A stretch of 64,000 nt of DNA from Ramlibacter alkalitolerans (GTDB taxonomy: Bacteria > Pseudomonadota > Gammaproteobacteria > Burkholderiales > Burkholderiaceae_C). The notes under the pieces were generated by a model. That model saw only the letters and a program-made list of their open reading frames with translations, did no database searches and had not been told where the DNA came from. Shown piece by piece: positions 47,769 through 58,835 of this stretch (the first letter of the stretch is position 1; each line of letters begins with the position of its first letter). The DNA is taken from positions 62,001 to 126,000 of the forward strand of contig NZ_JAEQND010000005.1 of assembly GCF_016722765.1 (NCBI RefSeq). The letters are read 5' to 3'. The translations under genes and the position numbers were made by a program.

Positions 47769-47957
47769 TCAGATCACCTTCACCAGGTAGTCGACCTTGT
47801 TGATCATCCCGCGCACGGCCGGGGTGTCTTCCAGCTCGCTGACGGAGTTCAGCTTGCGCAGGCCCAGGCCGCGCACGGTGGCGCGGTGGTCCGTCTTGGT
47901 GCCGATGGGGCTGCGCACCAGCTGCACCTTCACCGTCTTCTTCTGTTCGTTCGCCAT
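47769..47957 (-). CDS. rpmD: 50S ribosomal protein L30
   Basis: 62 residues; [32 protein letters not shown] is the uL30 motif. Sits between rpsE and rplO as usual. Confidence 0.96.
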   Translation of the reverse strand: MANEQKKTVKVQLVRSPIGTKTDHRATVRGLGLRKLNSVSELEDTPAVRGMINKVDYLVKVI

Positions 47958-47971
47958 TTGTCTGCGACTCC

Positions 47972-48493
47972 TTAAGCGGCGAAGATCTCTTCGACCGACT
48001 TGCCGCGCTTGGCCGCCACATCACCGGGGGTGGTGGCGTTGCGCAGCGCGTTGAGCGTGGCGCGGACCATGTTGTAGGGGTTGGTCGAACCGTGGCTCTT
48101 GGCCACGACGTCGGTGATGCCCACCACCTCGAACACGGCGCGCATCGGACCGCCGGCGATGATGCCGGTGCCCTTGGGGGCCGGGGCCATCATCACGCGG
48201 GCGGCGCCGTGCTGGCCCAGCACCATGTGGTGCAGGGTGCCGTTCTTCAGCGACACCTTGGCCATGTTGCGGCGGGCTTCTTCCATCGCCTTCTGCACGG
48301 CCGCGGGCACTTCCTTGGACTTGCCCTTGCCCATGCCGACCTTGCCGTCGCCATCACCGACCACGGTCAGCGCGGCGAAACCGAGGATCCGGCCGCCCTT
48401 CACCACCTTGGTCACGCGGTTCACCGCGATCATCTTTTCCCGCAGGCCGTCTTCCGGACCGTCACCCTGGGTTCTCGCTTGCACTCGTGCCAT
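47972..48493 (-). CDS. rpsE: 30S ribosomal protein S5
   Basis: 173 residues from the ATG at 48493 ([39 protein letters not shown]). Residues [26 protein letters not shown] form the S5 RNA-binding fold. The upstream extension of the open frame is non-coding overlap with rplR. Confidence 0.97.
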   Translation of the reverse strand: MARVQARTQGDGPEDGLREKMIAVNRVTKVVKGGRILGFAALTVVGDGDGKVGMGKGKSKEVPAAVQKAMEEARRNMAKVSLKNGTLHHMVLGQHGAARVMMAPAPKGTGIIAGGPMRAVFEVVGITDVVAKSHGSTNPYNMVRATLNALRNATTPGDVAAKRGKSVEEIFAA

Positions 48494-48512
48494 GTTGCTT
48501 ATCCCGTGTCCG

Positions 48513-48878
48513 TTAGAACTGCAGGCCCGCTTCGCGGGCGGCCTCGGCCAGCGCCTTGACGCGGCCATGGTAGGCAAAGCCGGCGCGGTCGAAGGCGACC
48601 TTCTCGACGCCGGCGGCCTTCGCCTTCTCGGCGATGCGCTTGCCGATGATCTGGGCGGCCGCCACGTTGGCGCCCTTGCCCGAACCACCCAGCTGCGAGC
48701 GCACTTCGGCTTCCGCGGTGGAAGCGGTGGCCAGCACCTTGGAGCCGTCGCCGGAGATCAGGCTCGCGTAGATGTGCAGGTTGGTCCGGTTCACCGTCAG
48801 GCGGGCCGTGCCCTGCGTGGCGATGCGGATGCGGGTCTGCTTCGCACGGCGCAGACGCTGTTCCTTCTTGGTCAACAT
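48513..48878 (-). CDS. rplR: 50S ribosomal protein L18
   Basis: 121 residues. Two in-frame ATGs (48884 and 48878) are possible. AAGGAG lies only three bases from the first and nine from the second, so [19 protein letters not shown] at 48878 is preferred. The protein binds 5S r[23 protein letters not shown] is typical. Confidence 0.95.
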   Translation of the reverse strand: MLTKKEQRLRRAKQTRIRIATQGTARLTVNRTNLHIYASLISGDGSKVLATASTAEAEVRSQLGGSGKGANVAAAQIIGKRIAEKAKAAGVEKVAFDRAGFAYHGRVKALAEAAREAGLQF

Positions 48879-48889
48879 CGTCATGCTCC

Positions 48890-49423
48890 TTACTTCTTCT
48901 TCGTCTCTTTGATCGTGATCTTCTCGTCCGCGTAGCGGATGCCCTTGCCCTTGTACGGCTCGGGCGGGCGGACGGCGCGGATCTCGGCGGCCAGTTGGCC
49001 CACGCGCTGGCGGTCGGCACCCTTGACGACGATTTCCGTCGGGGTGGCGGTCGCCACGGTGATGCCGGCGGGCATCTCGATGTTCACGGGATGCGAGTAG
49101 CCGACCTGCAGGTTCAGCTTGTTGCCCTGGGCGGCGGCCCGGTAGCCCACGCCCACCAGCGTCAGCTTCTTCTCGAAGCCCTTGGTGACGCCCTGGACCA
49201 TGTTGTTCACCAGCTGGCGCATGGTGCCGCTCATGGCGTTGGCTTCGCGCGATTCGTCGGCGGGGACGAAGGTCAGCTTGCCAGCCTCGTTGTTCACCTT
49301 GACCAGCCTGTTGGTGGCGAGCTGCAGCGTGCCGCCCGCGCCCTTGACGCTGATCTGGTCTTCCTTGATGGCCACGTCGACGCCCTGGGGGACGGCGACC
49401 GGCATTTTTCCGACTCGGGACAT
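48890..49423 (-). CDS. rplF: 50S ribosomal protein L6
   Basis: 177 residues, [28 protein letters not shown]..., ending [24 protein letters not shown] ([17 protein letters not shown]), the conserved uL6 C-terminus. Standard spc position. Confidence 0.97.
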   Translation of the reverse strand: MSRVGKMPVAVPQGVDVAIKEDQISVKGAGGTLQLATNRLVKVNNEAGKLTFVPADESREANAMSGTMRQLVNNMVQGVTKGFEKKLTLVGVGYRAAAQGNKLNLQVGYSHPVNIEMPAGITVATATPTEIVVKGADRQRVGQLAAEIRAVRPPEPYKGKGIRYADEKITIKETKKK

Positions 49424-49440
49424 TTGTCAGTTTCCTCCGG

Positions 49441-49836
49441 TCAGGCGACGTAGCACAGCACTTCGCCACCGACACCGGTCGCGCGCGCCTTGCGGTCCGT
49501 CATCACGCCCTTGGGCGTGGTCACGATGGCGACGCCCAGGCCGTTCATGACCTGGGGGATCGCGTCGCGGCCCTTGTAGACGCGCAGGCCGGGGCGGCTC
49601 ACGCGCTCGATGCGTTCGATCACGGGACGGCCGGCGTAGTACTTCAGCGCGATCTCGAGTTCGGTCTTGTTGCCGTCGGTCTTCACCTGGAAGCCGTCGA
49701 TGTAACCCTCGTCCTTCAGCACCTGGGCGATGGCCACCTTCACCTTGGAAGAGGGCACCGACACCGTGGCCTTGGAGACCATCTGCGCGTTGCGGATACG
49801 CGTCAGCAGGTCGGAGATGGGATCACTCATGCTCAT
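49441..49836 (-). CDS. rpsH: 30S ribosomal protein S8
   Basis: 131 residues, [31 protein letters not shown]..., ending [33 protein letters not shown]. The second ATG (49830) is also possible. AGGAG lies eight bases before the first. S8 is the usual translational repressor of the spc operon. Confidence 0.97.
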   Translation of the reverse strand: MSMSDPISDLLTRIRNAQMVSKATVSVPSSKVKVAIAQVLKDEGYIDGFQVKTDGNKTELEIALKYYAGRPVIERIERVSRPGLRVYKGRDAIPQVMNGLGVAIVTTPKGVMTDRKARATGVGGEVLCYVA

Positions 49837-49857
49837 ATCTGAATCTCCTGCCTGCGC

Positions 49858-50163
49858 TTACCAGCTGGCCTTGACGATCCCGGGGATGTCCCCGGAGAAG
49901 GCCAGTTCGCGGATCTTGTGGCGCGCGATGCCGAACTGGCGGAACGTGCCGCGGGCACGGCCGGTCAGCTCGCAGCGGTTGCGCTGGCGCGTCGGGTTCG
50001 CGTTGCGGGGGAGCTTCTGCAGCGCCAGGCGGGCGCTCATGCGCTCGTCGTCGCTCTTCTTGGCATCGTTGGAGATGGCCTTCAGCTCTTCGTACTTCTT
50101 CGCGTACTGGGCGACCAGCTTGTCACGCTTCAGTTCACGCTGGATCAAAGCAGTTTTTGCCAC
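49858..50163 (-). CDS. rpsN: 30S ribosomal protein S14
   Basis: 101 residues, the long form without the CxxC zinc motifs. [49 protein letters not shown] is the conserved C-terminus of uS14. Confidence 0.97.
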   Translation of the reverse strand: MAKTALIQRELKRDKLVAQYAKKYEELKAISNDAKKSDDERMSARLALQKLPRNANPTRQRNRCELTGRARGTFRQFGIARHKIRELAFSGDIPGIVKASW

Positions 50164-50173
50164 AGTGCACCTA

Positions 50174-50713
50174 TCAGGACTTGAACGGGAAACGGAAGCC
50201 GGCGAGCAGTGCCTTGCACTCGTCGTCCGTCTTCGCCGTGGTGGTGATCGAGATGTTCAGGCCGCGGATGGCGTCGACCTTGTCGTACTCGATTTCCGGG
50301 AAAATGATCTGTTCCTTGACGCCGATGTTGTAGTTGCCGCGGCCGTCGAAGGCGCGCGAGCTCACACCACGGAAGTCACGCACGCGCGGCAGGGCCACGG
50401 TGATGAAACGATCCAGGAATTCGTACATGCGCTGGCCGCGCAGCGTGACCATCGTGCCGATGGCCTGGCCTTCGCGGATCTTGAAGCCGGCGATGGCCTT
50501 CTTGGCCTTGGTCACCACGGGCTTCTGGCCGGAGATCTTGGTCAGGTCGCCGACGGCGTTGTCCATGACCTTCTTGTCGGCCACCGCCTCGCTCACGCCC
50601 ATGTTCAGCGTGATCTTGGTGATGCGCGGCACCTGCATCGGCGACTTGTAGCCGAACTTCTCGGTCAGCTGCGGAGCGACCTTCTCGCGATAGTGTTGTT
50701 GCAGACGGGACAT
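50174..50713 (-). CDS. rplE: 50S ribosomal protein L5
   Basis: 179 residues, [43 protein letters not shown]..., binds 5S rRNA and P-site tRNA. It ends with the usual [24 protein letters not shown]. Confidence 0.97.
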   Translation of the reverse strand: MSRLQQHYREKVAPQLTEKFGYKSPMQVPRITKITLNMGVSEAVADKKVMDNAVGDLTKISGQKPVVTKAKKAIAGFKIREGQAIGTMVTLRGQRMYEFLDRFITVALPRVRDFRGVSSRAFDGRGNYNIGVKEQIIFPEIEYDKVDAIRGLNISITTTAKTDDECKALLAGFRFPFKS

Positions 50714-50715
50714 GG

Positions 50716-51030
50716 TCAGGCCTTGATTTCTTCGCCGGACGACTTGAAGACGCGCTTGCGCGAGTCGCCGTCGACCTGGATGCCGACGCGGTCGGCCTTG
50801 CCGGTGGCGGCGTTGTAGATCGCCACGTTGGAGATGTGGATCGGCATGGCCTTTTCCACGATGCCGCCGGTGGTGCCCTTGAGCGGGTTCGGCTTGGTGT
50901 GCTTCTTCACCAGGTTGATGCCTTCGACGACGACGTGGTCGTCGTCCTTGCGCAGCACCACGGTGCCGCGCTTGCCCTTGTCGCGGCCGGTCAGCACGAT
51001 GACCTGGTCACCCTTGCGGATCTTGTTCAT
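50716..51030 (-). CDS. rplX: 50S ribosomal protein L24
   Basis: 104 residues, [49 protein letters not shown], with the KOW motif ([18 protein letters not shown]). It begins two bases upstream of rplE. Confidence 0.97.
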   Translation of the reverse strand: MNKIRKGDQVIVLTGRDKGKRGTVVLRKDDDHVVVEGINLVKKHTKPNPLKGTTGGIVEKAMPIHISNVAIYNAATGKADRVGIQVDGDSRKRVFKSSGEEIKA

Positions 51031-51042
51031 GGCGGGGGTTCC

Positions 51043-51411
51043 TTAGAGGACTTCCGGGGCCAGGGACACGATCTTCATGAACTTCTCGGTACGCAGTTCG
51101 CGCGTCACCGGGCCGAAGATGCGGGTGCCGATGGGCTCCAGCTTGTTATTGAGCAGCACGGCGGCATTGCCGTCGAACTTGATGAGGGAGCCGTCGCCAC
51201 GGCGGATGCCCTTGGCGGTGCGGACGACCACGGCGCTGTAGATCTCGCCCTTCTTGACGCGACCCCGCGGAGCGGCTTCCTTGATGCTCACCTTGATGAC
51301 GTCGCCGACGGACGCATAGCGACGCTTGGAACCGCCCAGCACCTTGATGCAAAGAACGGACTTCGCGCCGGTGTTGTCGGCGACTTCGAGCCGAGATTCA
51401 GTCTGGATCAT
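51043..51411 (-). CDS. rplN: 50S ribosomal protein L14
   Basis: 122 residues from the ATG at 51411 ([33 protein letters not shown]). The 19 in-frame residues upstream are leader RNA, not protein. First gene of the spc operon here. The S10 operon genes are not adjacent. Confidence 0.97.
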   Translation of the reverse strand: MIQTESRLEVADNTGAKSVLCIKVLGGSKRRYASVGDVIKVSIKEAAPRGRVKKGEIYSAVVVRTAKGIRRGDGSLIKFDGNAAVLLNNKLEPIGTRIFGPVTRELRTEKFMKIVSLAPEVL

Positions 51412-51480
51412 TTCGTGTATTCCCAACTTGTCCCGAATACTCCCTGCTGGACGATCCAGCCAGGGCATCGGGACAGTCTT

Positions 51481-51536
51481 GGGCCCGTCGTCACTGAATG
51501 ACCCCCCAGCCGCTCGCGGCTGGTGATGACGGGCCC
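51481..51536 (-). ncRNA. Structured 5' leader of the spc operon (candidate regulatory RNA element)
   Basis: An outer stem of 14 positions (51481-51494 against 51523-51536, 13 paired) stacks directly on a perfect 7-bp inner hairpin (51507-51513 / 51516-51522). A 12-base asymmetric bulge lies at 51495-51506. It lies between the promoter at 51617-51644 and the rplN start. No T-tract follows, so it is not a terminator. It could be an autoregulatory site or just a dispersed palindrome. Confidence 0.45.
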
Positions 51537-51616
51537 GTCAGTTCCGAGTGGGCGACACCGCCTCCCAGGGGAAACGGCATGGACTCAAGCCGCGCCTCCG
51601 AAAAGGCGAGCCCGCG

Positions 51617-51644
51617 ATTATGACCGATTGACAGGAATTGTCAA
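51617..51644 (-). promoter_or_regulatory. Sigma-70 promoter of the spc operon
   Basis: Read leftward: TTGACA (51644-51639), 16-base spacer, CATAAT (51622-51617). A perfect -35 and a five-of-six -10, about 205 bases upstream of rplN. Confidence 0.8.
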
Positions 51645-51697
51645 CAGGGCCCTACATGGCGGGGGTATGCGTCGGCGCCGGATTGCGCCTGGCTCCG

Positions 51698-51777
51698 TAG
51701 GCTGGTGGTGGAGCGAAGCGCAACCCCAGCGTTGTTTGCTGGGGTTCGCGCGCTTCGTCGGCTCACCGCCAGCCTAC
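51698..51777. repeat. Palindromic dispersed repeat, copy 1 (glpD 3' end)
   Basis: Outer arms GTAGGCTGGTGGTGGAGC (51698-51715) and GCTCACCGCCAGCCTAC (51761-51777) enclose an inner AACCCCAGC / GCTGGGGTT hairpin. A second copy in inverse orientation lies inside recG at 60779-60864. The arm supplies the TAG stop of glpD (51774-51776). The ~80-bp size and nested hairpins resemble a REP or small MITE element. Confidence 0.85.
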
Positions 51778-53369
51778 GAAAACTGCGCCGATCCGGCATA
51801 CGAGGCGGCCAGTTCCCGGAACGCCTCCACCTGCGGATCCACCCCGGTCTCCTCGCGCAACAGGCCCCCGACCTCTTCGGCCAGTTCCCCCGCCATCGCC
51901 GCGTCCAGGAACAGCAGCCGCGACCGCCGAGCCAGCACGTCCTCCGCCGTCCGCGCATATTCATGCCGGGCGGCGAAGCGGACCATGGCTGCGGTCAGGC
52001 CGCCGCCCAGATGACGAGCTTCACCCGCCAGCGCAACCACCTGGGCCGCCTCCGATCCATACAGATGGGGTCCCGGCGGCGCACTCAAGGGCGTGGGCGC
52101 CGCCGCCCGGTCCGGTGCCCCGACCAGCGGCAGGGTGGCCGTGATGCCCGAGGCCGCTCGCGGCAGCAGCCCGGCGGCGAAACACTTCTCCAGCACGTCC
52201 TCCGCCATCGCCCGGTAGGTCGTCCATTTGCCGCCGGCGACGGTGACCAGGCCGGAGCGGCTCACCAGCACCGTGTGTTCGCGGCTGAGCGATTTGGTGG
52301 GCTCGTCGCCGTTGGTCACGGGCTTGACCAGCGGCCGCAGCCCCACCCAGGTGCTGCGGATGTCCAGCGGCCGCGGCGCGCGGACCAGGTAGCGCCCGGC
52401 CTCCCGGAGGATGAAGTCCAGTTCCTGGGCGAACGGTCGCGGCTCCCGCGGCAGATCGTCGCGCGGCGTGTCGGTCGTGCCCAGGATCAGCTTGCCCAGC
52501 CACGGCACGGCGAACAGCACGCGGCCGTCCGCCGTCCTGGGCACCATCAGCGCGTGCTGCCCCGGCAGGAAGTCGCGATCGACGACCACGTGCACGCCCT
52601 GGCTGGGCGCCACCATGGGCTGGACCGGCCGGCCGATCGCCTTGGCGTCCTGCTGGCGCAGGCCGTCGACCCAGACGCCGGCGGCGTTGACGACGCAGCG
52701 GGCCTGCAGCCTGAACTCGCGCCCGGTCTCGGCGTCGCGGGCGACCAGGCCCGTCAGCCGCCCGTCCGCATGCAGCAGCTGCGTCACGCCGCAGTAATTG
52801 AGCACCAGCGCCCCGTGGGCGGCGGCCGTGCGGGCCAGCGCCAGGGCCAGCCGGGCATCGTCGAACTGGCCGTCCCAGTAGCGGATGCTGCCCTTCAGGC
52901 CTTCGGGCCGAGCCGTTGGCAGCGCCGCCAGCGTCTTGCCGCGCGTGAGGAATTCGGTGCGGCCGAGGCCGGCGACGCCCGCCAGCACGTCGTACATCAC
53001 CAGCCCGGCGCCGTAGAACGGCATCTCCCACAGCTTGTAGGTGGGCAGCACGAAGGGCAGCGGCTGCGCCAGGTGCGGCGCGTTGCGCAGCAGCGTCGTG
53101 CGCTCGTGCAGCGCCTCGCGCACCAGGCCGATGTCGCCCTGCGCCAGGTAGCGCACGCCGCCGTGCACCAGCTTGGTCGCGCGCGAGGACGTGCCCTTGG
53201 CGAAATCGTGCGACTCCAGCAGCACCACGCTCAGCCCGCGCGAGGCGGCGTCCAGCGCGACCCCCAGGCCGGTGGCCCCGCCGCCCACCACCGCCAGGTC
53301 CCAGGTGCCCCCTTGCTCCAGGCGCTCCAGCAATTCTTCGCGCCGCGTCGGGGCCGCGGGCGCCGCCAT
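51774..53369 (-). CDS. glpD: Aerobic glycerol-3-phosphate dehydrogenase
   Basis: 531 residues. Membrane-associated flavoenzyme oxidising glycerol-3-phosphate to dihydroxyacetone phosphate and feeding electrons to quinone. FAD-binding DLAVVGGGATGLGVALDAASRG at ~25-46, then GTSSRATKLVHGGVRYL and TTYRAMAEDVL are typical of GlpD. It follows glpK by eight bases, forming a glycerol-use operon. The stop codon lies in a palindromic repeat, so the native C-terminus may have been altered slightly by its insertion. Confidence 0.95.
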   Translation of the reverse strand: MAAPAAPTRREELLERLEQGGTWDLAVVGGGATGLGVALDAASRGLSVVLLESHDFAKGTSSRATKLVHGGVRYLAQGDIGLVREALHERTTLLRNAPHLAQPLPFVLPTYKLWEMPFYGAGLVMYDVLAGVAGLGRTEFLTRGKTLAALPTARPEGLKGSIRYWDGQFDDARLALALARTAAAHGALVLNYCGVTQLLHADGRLTGLVARDAETGREFRLQARCVVNAAGVWVDGLRQQDAKAIGRPVQPMVAPSQGVHVVVDRDFLPGQHALMVPRTADGRVLFAVPWLGKLILGTTDTPRDDLPREPRPFAQELDFILREAGRYLVRAPRPLDIRSTWVGLRPLVKPVTNGDEPTKSLSREHTVLVSRSGLVTVAGGKWTTYRAMAEDVLEKCFAAGLLPRAASGITATLPLVGAPDRAAAPTPLSAPPGPHLYGSEAAQVVALAGEARHLGGGLTAAMVRFAARHEYARTAEDVLARRSRLLFLDAAMAGELAEEVGGLLREETGVDPQVEAFRELAASYAGSAQFS

Positions 53370-53377
53370 CCCCGGGC

Positions 53378-54877
<1,500 letters not shown>

Positions 54878-54944
54878 GGGCCGGCAGCGTAACCCATGCC
54901 GGGCCGCCCGGCCGGCCCGCCGCACCGACTAGACTCGCCGTCCC

Positions 54945-56099
54945 ATGATGTCGTCGTCCCGTCCCCTGCTGTCCCGCCGCGCGCTGCTGCGCGGCACCGC
55001 CGCGGCCTGCGCGCTCGCGCTCACCGGCTGTGTCACCCGCAGCGCCCCGCCGCTGCCGCGAGGCCCCTCGCAGCTGCGCCTGATCGGAGAGAAGATCCTG
55101 CCGCACGGCCTGCAGGTGCAGGGCACGACGGTCGGCGGCCTGTCCGGGCTGGACCACGATCCGGCGATCGGCCTCTGGGTGGCCCTGAGCGACGACCGCT
55201 CGGAGCGCAATGCGGCGCGCTTCTACACCCTGCGCGTGGACGTGCGGGCCAGCGGCCTCGACGTCGAAGTGCTCGAAGCGGTCACGCTGCGGCAGGCGGC
55301 CGGCACGCCGTTCCCCAAGCGCCAGGCCGGGGGCGAGGTGGTGGACCCGGAGGCTATCCGGCTGCTGCCCGGACGGCGCGGCGTCCTGTGGACCAGCGAA
55401 GGCGACTACGCCGCCAACCAGTCGCCGACGCTGCGCGAATCGCGCCTCGACGGCAGCCTGGTGCGCGAATTCGAGATGCCGGCGCAGCTCCGGTTCGCGT
55501 CCCGGCCCGGCTCGGGACCTCGCTCCAACCTCACCTTCGAGGGGCTGGCGCTCACGCCGGACGCCCGCACCGCCTGGGTCGGCATGGAAGCGGCCCTGCA
55601 GCAGGACGGCCCGGAGCCGGGCGTCGGCCACCCCGGCGGTCCGTGCCGCTTCACCGCCTTCGACATCGCCACCGGCCGTGCCGTTCGCCAGGTCGCTTAC
55701 GTACCCGATCCCATTCCGCACGCGCCGGTGGTGCCCGGCGTGGCGGAGAACGGCGTCAGCGAGATCCTGATGATCGACGCCAGCCGGATGCTGGTGCTGG
55801 AACGGGCGTACATGGCCGGCGTCGGGCTGTCGCTGCGCATCTACGAGATCGACACCCGCGACGGCAGCGACACGCTCGCGCTGCCGCGGCTCGAGGCCGG
55901 CAACCACCGGCCTTGCGCCAAGCGCTTCGTCGCCGATTTCGCGCAGCTGGGCCTCTCGCGCCTGGACAACACCGAAGCCATGTGCTGGGGCCCGCGCCTG
56001 CCCGGCGGGCGGCGCTCGCTGGTGGTGGTGAGCGACGACAATTTCAGATCCATGCAGGTCACGCAGTTCGCGGCCTTCGAATACCTGGGAGCGGAATGA
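54945..56099 (+). CDS. Lipoprotein with esterase-like/phytase-like beta-propeller domain
   Basis: 384 residues. Twin-arginine-like start (MMSSSRPLLSRRALLRGTAAACALALTGC) with a lipobox LTGC, so probably a lipoprotein. VGGLSGLDHDPAIGLWVALSDDRSERNAARFYTL, VDPEAIRLLPGRRGVLWTSEGD and NLTFEGLALTPDARTAWVGMEAAL are characteristic of the esterase-like activity of phytase family. Substrate unknown. The stop overlaps the proC start, so the two are coupled. Confidence 0.82.
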   Translation: MMSSSRPLLSRRALLRGTAAACALALTGCVTRSAPPLPRGPSQLRLIGEKILPHGLQVQGTTVGGLSGLDHDPAIGLWVALSDDRSERNAARFYTLRVDVRASGLDVEVLEAVTLRQAAGTPFPKRQAGGEVVDPEAIRLLPGRRGVLWTSEGDYAANQSPTLRESRLDGSLVREFEMPAQLRFASRPGSGPRSNLTFEGLALTPDARTAWVGMEAALQQDGPEPGVGHPGGPCRFTAFDIATGRAVRQVAYVPDPIPHAPVVPGVAENGVSEILMIDASRMLVLERAYMAGVGLSLRIYEIDTRDGSDTLALPRLEAGNHRPCAKRFVADFAQLGLSRLDNTEAMCWGPRLPGGRRSLVVVSDDNFRSMQVTQFAAFEYLGAE

Positions 56100-56914
56100 T
56101 GGACGACGCGCGCATCGCATTCATCGGCGGCGGCAACATGGCCAGCGCCATCATTGGCGGCTTGATCCGCCAGGGGCTCGCGCCGGCGCAGATCGCGGTG
56201 GTCGAGCCGTTCGCGGCGCAGCGCGCGCGGCTGCAACAGGACTTCGGCGTGGCCGCGGAAGAACACGCCGGCGCCTCGCTCGCTGCGTGCCGGCTGGTCG
56301 TCTGGGCCGTGAAGCCGCAGACCTTCAAGGAGGCCGCGGGGCAGGCCAGCGCGCACGTGCAGCAGGCGCTGCACCTGAGCGTGGCGGCCGGCATCCGCTC
56401 GGACAGCATCGCGGCCTGGCTGGGAACGGAGCGCATCGTGCGGGCCATGCCCAACACGCCGGCGCTGGTGGGCAAGGGGATGACGGCGCTGTTCGCGCGC
56501 GGCAGCGTCACCGCCGCGGAGAAGATGCAGGTGGAGCAGGTGATCGCGACCACCGGCGAGTTCCTGTGGGTGGAGGCGGAACCGCAGCTCGATGCCGTCA
56601 CGGCGCTGTCCGGATCCGGGCCGGCCTACGTGTTCTATTTCCTCGAGGCGATGACGCAGGCGGGAGCGGAGATGGGGCTGGACGCGCAGCAGGCGCGGCG
56701 GCTCGCGGTGGGCACCTTCGCGGGGGCGTCGGAGCTGGCGCGGGCGTCGCAGGAGCCGCTGCAGGTGCTGCGCGAGCGGGTGACATCCAAGGGCGGGACG
56801 ACCTATGCGGCGCTCACGTCGATGGAGCAGGACCAGGTGAAGGCGGCGTTCGTGAAGGCGCTGCACGCCGCGTGCCGACGGGCGGAGGAACTGGGCGACG
56901 AATTCGGCCGGTGA
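56096..56914 (+). CDS. proC: Pyrroline-5-carboxylate reductase
   Basis: 272 residues. Last step of proline synthesis, NAD(P)H-dependent. The Rossmann motif IAFIGGGNMASAIIGGLI is at the N-terminus; RAMPNTPALVGKGMTAL and the signature AVTALSGSGPAYVFYFLEAM...LAVGTFAGASELA lie further on. Start at 56096 or 56099 (ATGATG) with GGGAG upstream; overlaps the lipoprotein stop. Confidence 0.96.
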   Translation: MMDDARIAFIGGGNMASAIIGGLIRQGLAPAQIAVVEPFAAQRARLQQDFGVAAEEHAGASLAACRLVVWAVKPQTFKEAAGQASAHVQQALHLSVAAGIRSDSIAAWLGTERIVRAMPNTPALVGKGMTALFARGSVTAAEKMQVEQVIATTGEFLWVEAEPQLDAVTALSGSGPAYVFYFLEAMTQAGAEMGLDAQQARRLAVGTFAGASELARASQEPLQVLRERVTSKGGTTYAALTSMEQDQVKAAFVKALHAACRRAEELGDEFGR

Positions 56915-56928
56915 ATCGGATGGATTTC

Positions 56929-57031
56929 CTCCTTCCCCCTCCGGGGGAAGGTCGGGATGGGGACGCTCCGCGCATGGAAGCTTTGCCTTGCGGAGCGCCC
57001 CCACCCCAGCCCTCCCCCAGAGGGGGAGGGA
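56929..57031. repeat. Large imperfect inverted repeat between convergent proC and ubiA
   Basis: Arms of about 42 bases (56929-56972 and 56990-57031, CCTTCCCCCTCCGGGGGAAGG... against its near-complement) are roughly 80% complementary, and each arm itself contains a C5/G5 hairpin. It can act as a bidirectional terminator for both genes and resembles dispersed intergenic repeats. Confidence 0.75.
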
Positions 57032-57032
57032 G

Positions 57033-57893
57033 CTAATTCAGGGCGTAGCCCAGCACCGTCCCTGCGAACAGCGTGAACCCGAACCAGTGGTTCACCCGGA
57101 AGGCCTTGAAGCAGCCGTCGCGCGAGCGCTCGCGGATCAGCGTGTAGTGCCACGCCGCCTGCGCACCCGCCGCGGCGGCCGTCAGCGCGATCCACGGCGC
57201 GGGGATCCGCCCGACCATCACCACGGCCCAGACCACGATCGCCGCCACATAGCAGGCCATCACCACGGCGACGTCCGCGCGGCCCAGCGTGATCGCCGAC
57301 GTCTTGATCCCGATGCGCAGGTCGTCGTCGCGATCGACCATCGCATATTCGGTGTCGTAGGCCAGCACCCAGAACAGGTTGCCGAGCAGCAGCACCCAGG
57401 CGAGCAGCGTGACATGGCCTTGCACCGCGGCAAAGGCCATCGGGATGCCGAAGCTGAAGGCGACCCCCAGCACCGCCTGCGGCATCGAGACGTAGCGCTT
57501 CGCATAGGGATAGATGACGGAGATCGCCAGCGCGGCGAACGACCACGCGATGGCCGCCGCATTGGTCGTCAGCACCAGCACGAAGGCGGCGAGCGCGAGC
57601 ACCGCCCCCAGCACCAGGGCTTCGCGCACCGAGACGGCGCCGGTGGTCACCGGCCGCTGCGCCGTGCGCTTCACGTGGCGGTCGAACTCGCGGTCGGCGA
57701 CGTCGTTGACGCAGCAGCCCGCGCTGCGCATCAGCACCGTGCCGAGCGTGAACACGACGACCAGGTGCCAGCCGGGGAAGCCCGCCGCCGCGATCCACAG
57801 CGCATAGAGCGAGGGCCACAGCAGCAGCAGCCAGCCCGCGGGCCGGTTCCAGCGGATCAGGTCGAGGTAGAGCGCCAGCTTGCCCTGCGCCAT
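57033..57893 (-). CDS. ubiA: 4-hydroxybenzoate octaprenyltransferase
   Basis: 286 residues from the ATG at 57893, [36 protein letters not shown]. Membrane prenyltransferase of ubiquinone synthesis. [19 protein letters not shown] is the first Asp-rich motif (NDxxDxxxD) and [23 protein letters not shown] the second. Its start overlaps the peroxidase stop by one base. Confidence 0.95.
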   Translation of the reverse strand: MAQGKLALYLDLIRWNRPAGWLLLLWPSLYALWIAAAGFPGWHLVVVFTLGTVLMRSAGCCVNDVADREFDRHVKRTAQRPVTTGAVSVREALVLGAVLALAAFVLVLTTNAAAIAWSFAALAISVIYPYAKRYVSMPQAVLGVAFSFGIPMAFAAVQGHVTLLAWVLLLGNLFWVLAYDTEYAMVDRDDDLRIGIKTSAITLGRADVAVVMACYVAAIVVWAVVMVGRIPAPWIALTAAAAGAQAAWHYTLIRERSRDGCFKAFRVNHWFGFTLFAGTVLGYALN

Positions 57894-58831
57894 CACGAGG
57901 TGCCGAGGCCCAGGCGGCGCAGGTCGAGGCGGCCGTCGCGCATCGGCGGACACCAGAAATACGAGCCGCTCACCGGTTTCGAGATCCCGAACAGCGCATC
58001 GGTCACGCCGTCGTCGTAGCCCGCCATGCGGCGCATCTGCGCCTCGAAGGCGTAGAAGGACTTGCCGAAGGCGACGAACATCAGCCCCGCCTGCATGCTC
58101 ATCATCCACGGCATGGAGCGGCGCAGCACGAAGGCCTCCGGATCGAAGCTTTCCTGCGCGGTGCGCTTGACATGCGCCGTCTCGGGCGCGTCTTCCAGTT
58201 CCTCGTTGTCGGACAGGCGCCGGCCGATCACGTGGTCGCGCGCATGGTCCTCCACCGCCTCGAAGGCGTCGAGGTCGTGCACCCATTGCTGCACGGCGAC
58301 GTAGCTCGCGCCGTCCAGCCCTGCGCCGAGGCCGTGCGCGAAGGCCGCCTCTTCGGCCGCCTCGCCCTCCGGGTTCTCGGTGCCGTCCTCGAAGCCGGTC
58401 AGGTCCTTGCCGTGGCTGTCGTTCCAGGCGTGGCGGAAGGCATCGACCACGTGGCGCGCCGCGAAGGCCGGCGCCAGCGCCTTCTGCACCTTGCGCGTGA
58501 CATGCAGCAGGTCGCCGAGGTCGGAGCCGCGCAGCCAGGCCCACAAGGTGCCGGGCGTGGCAGGCACCTTCACGCCGTGGTCGGAGAAGCCCGGGAATTC
58601 GTGCAGCCCCGGGATCTCGGCGCCGAGCGCCTGCACCAGTGAAGGGCCGAGGCCGAGGACGACGTCGCTGCCGTCGACGAAGGGCGTCACGCGCGTGAGC
58701 GCTTCCTTGATGGCGGCGGCATCGACCCTGGGGTCGGTGAGCTGGAACCAGAGGTAGCGCGCAACCGGCGGCGGAGCATCGAGGATGCCGGGCTGGTACA
58801 GGCGCGCGGGGGTGTCGGGAGTTTCTCGCAT
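57893..58831 (-). CDS. Dye-decolorizing (Dyp-type) heme peroxidase
   Basis: 312 residues. GFEDGTENP at 146-154 contains the GxxDG motif with the catalytic Asp. His220 (AHVKRTAQ) is the likely proximal heme ligand and the Arg of VLRRSM (~237-238) the distal Arg. No signal peptide, so a cytoplasmic or encapsulated B-type enzyme. Four bases after oxyR, which fits a peroxide-responsive operon. Confidence 0.93.
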   Translation of the reverse strand: MRETPDTPARLYQPGILDAPPPVARYLWFQLTDPRVDAAAIKEALTRVTPFVDGSDVVLGLGPSLVQALGAEIPGLHEFPGFSDHGVKVPATPGTLWAWLRGSDLGDLLHVTRKVQKALAPAFAARHVVDAFRHAWNDSHGKDLTGFEDGTENPEGEAAEEAAFAHGLGAGLDGASYVAVQQWVHDLDAFEAVEDHARDHVIGRRLSDNEELEDAPETAHVKRTAQESFDPEAFVLRRSMPWMMSMQAGLMFVAFGKSFYAFEAQMRRMAGYDDGVTDALFGISKPVSGSYFWCPPMRDGRLDLRRLGLGTS

Positions 58832-58835
58832 GGTC

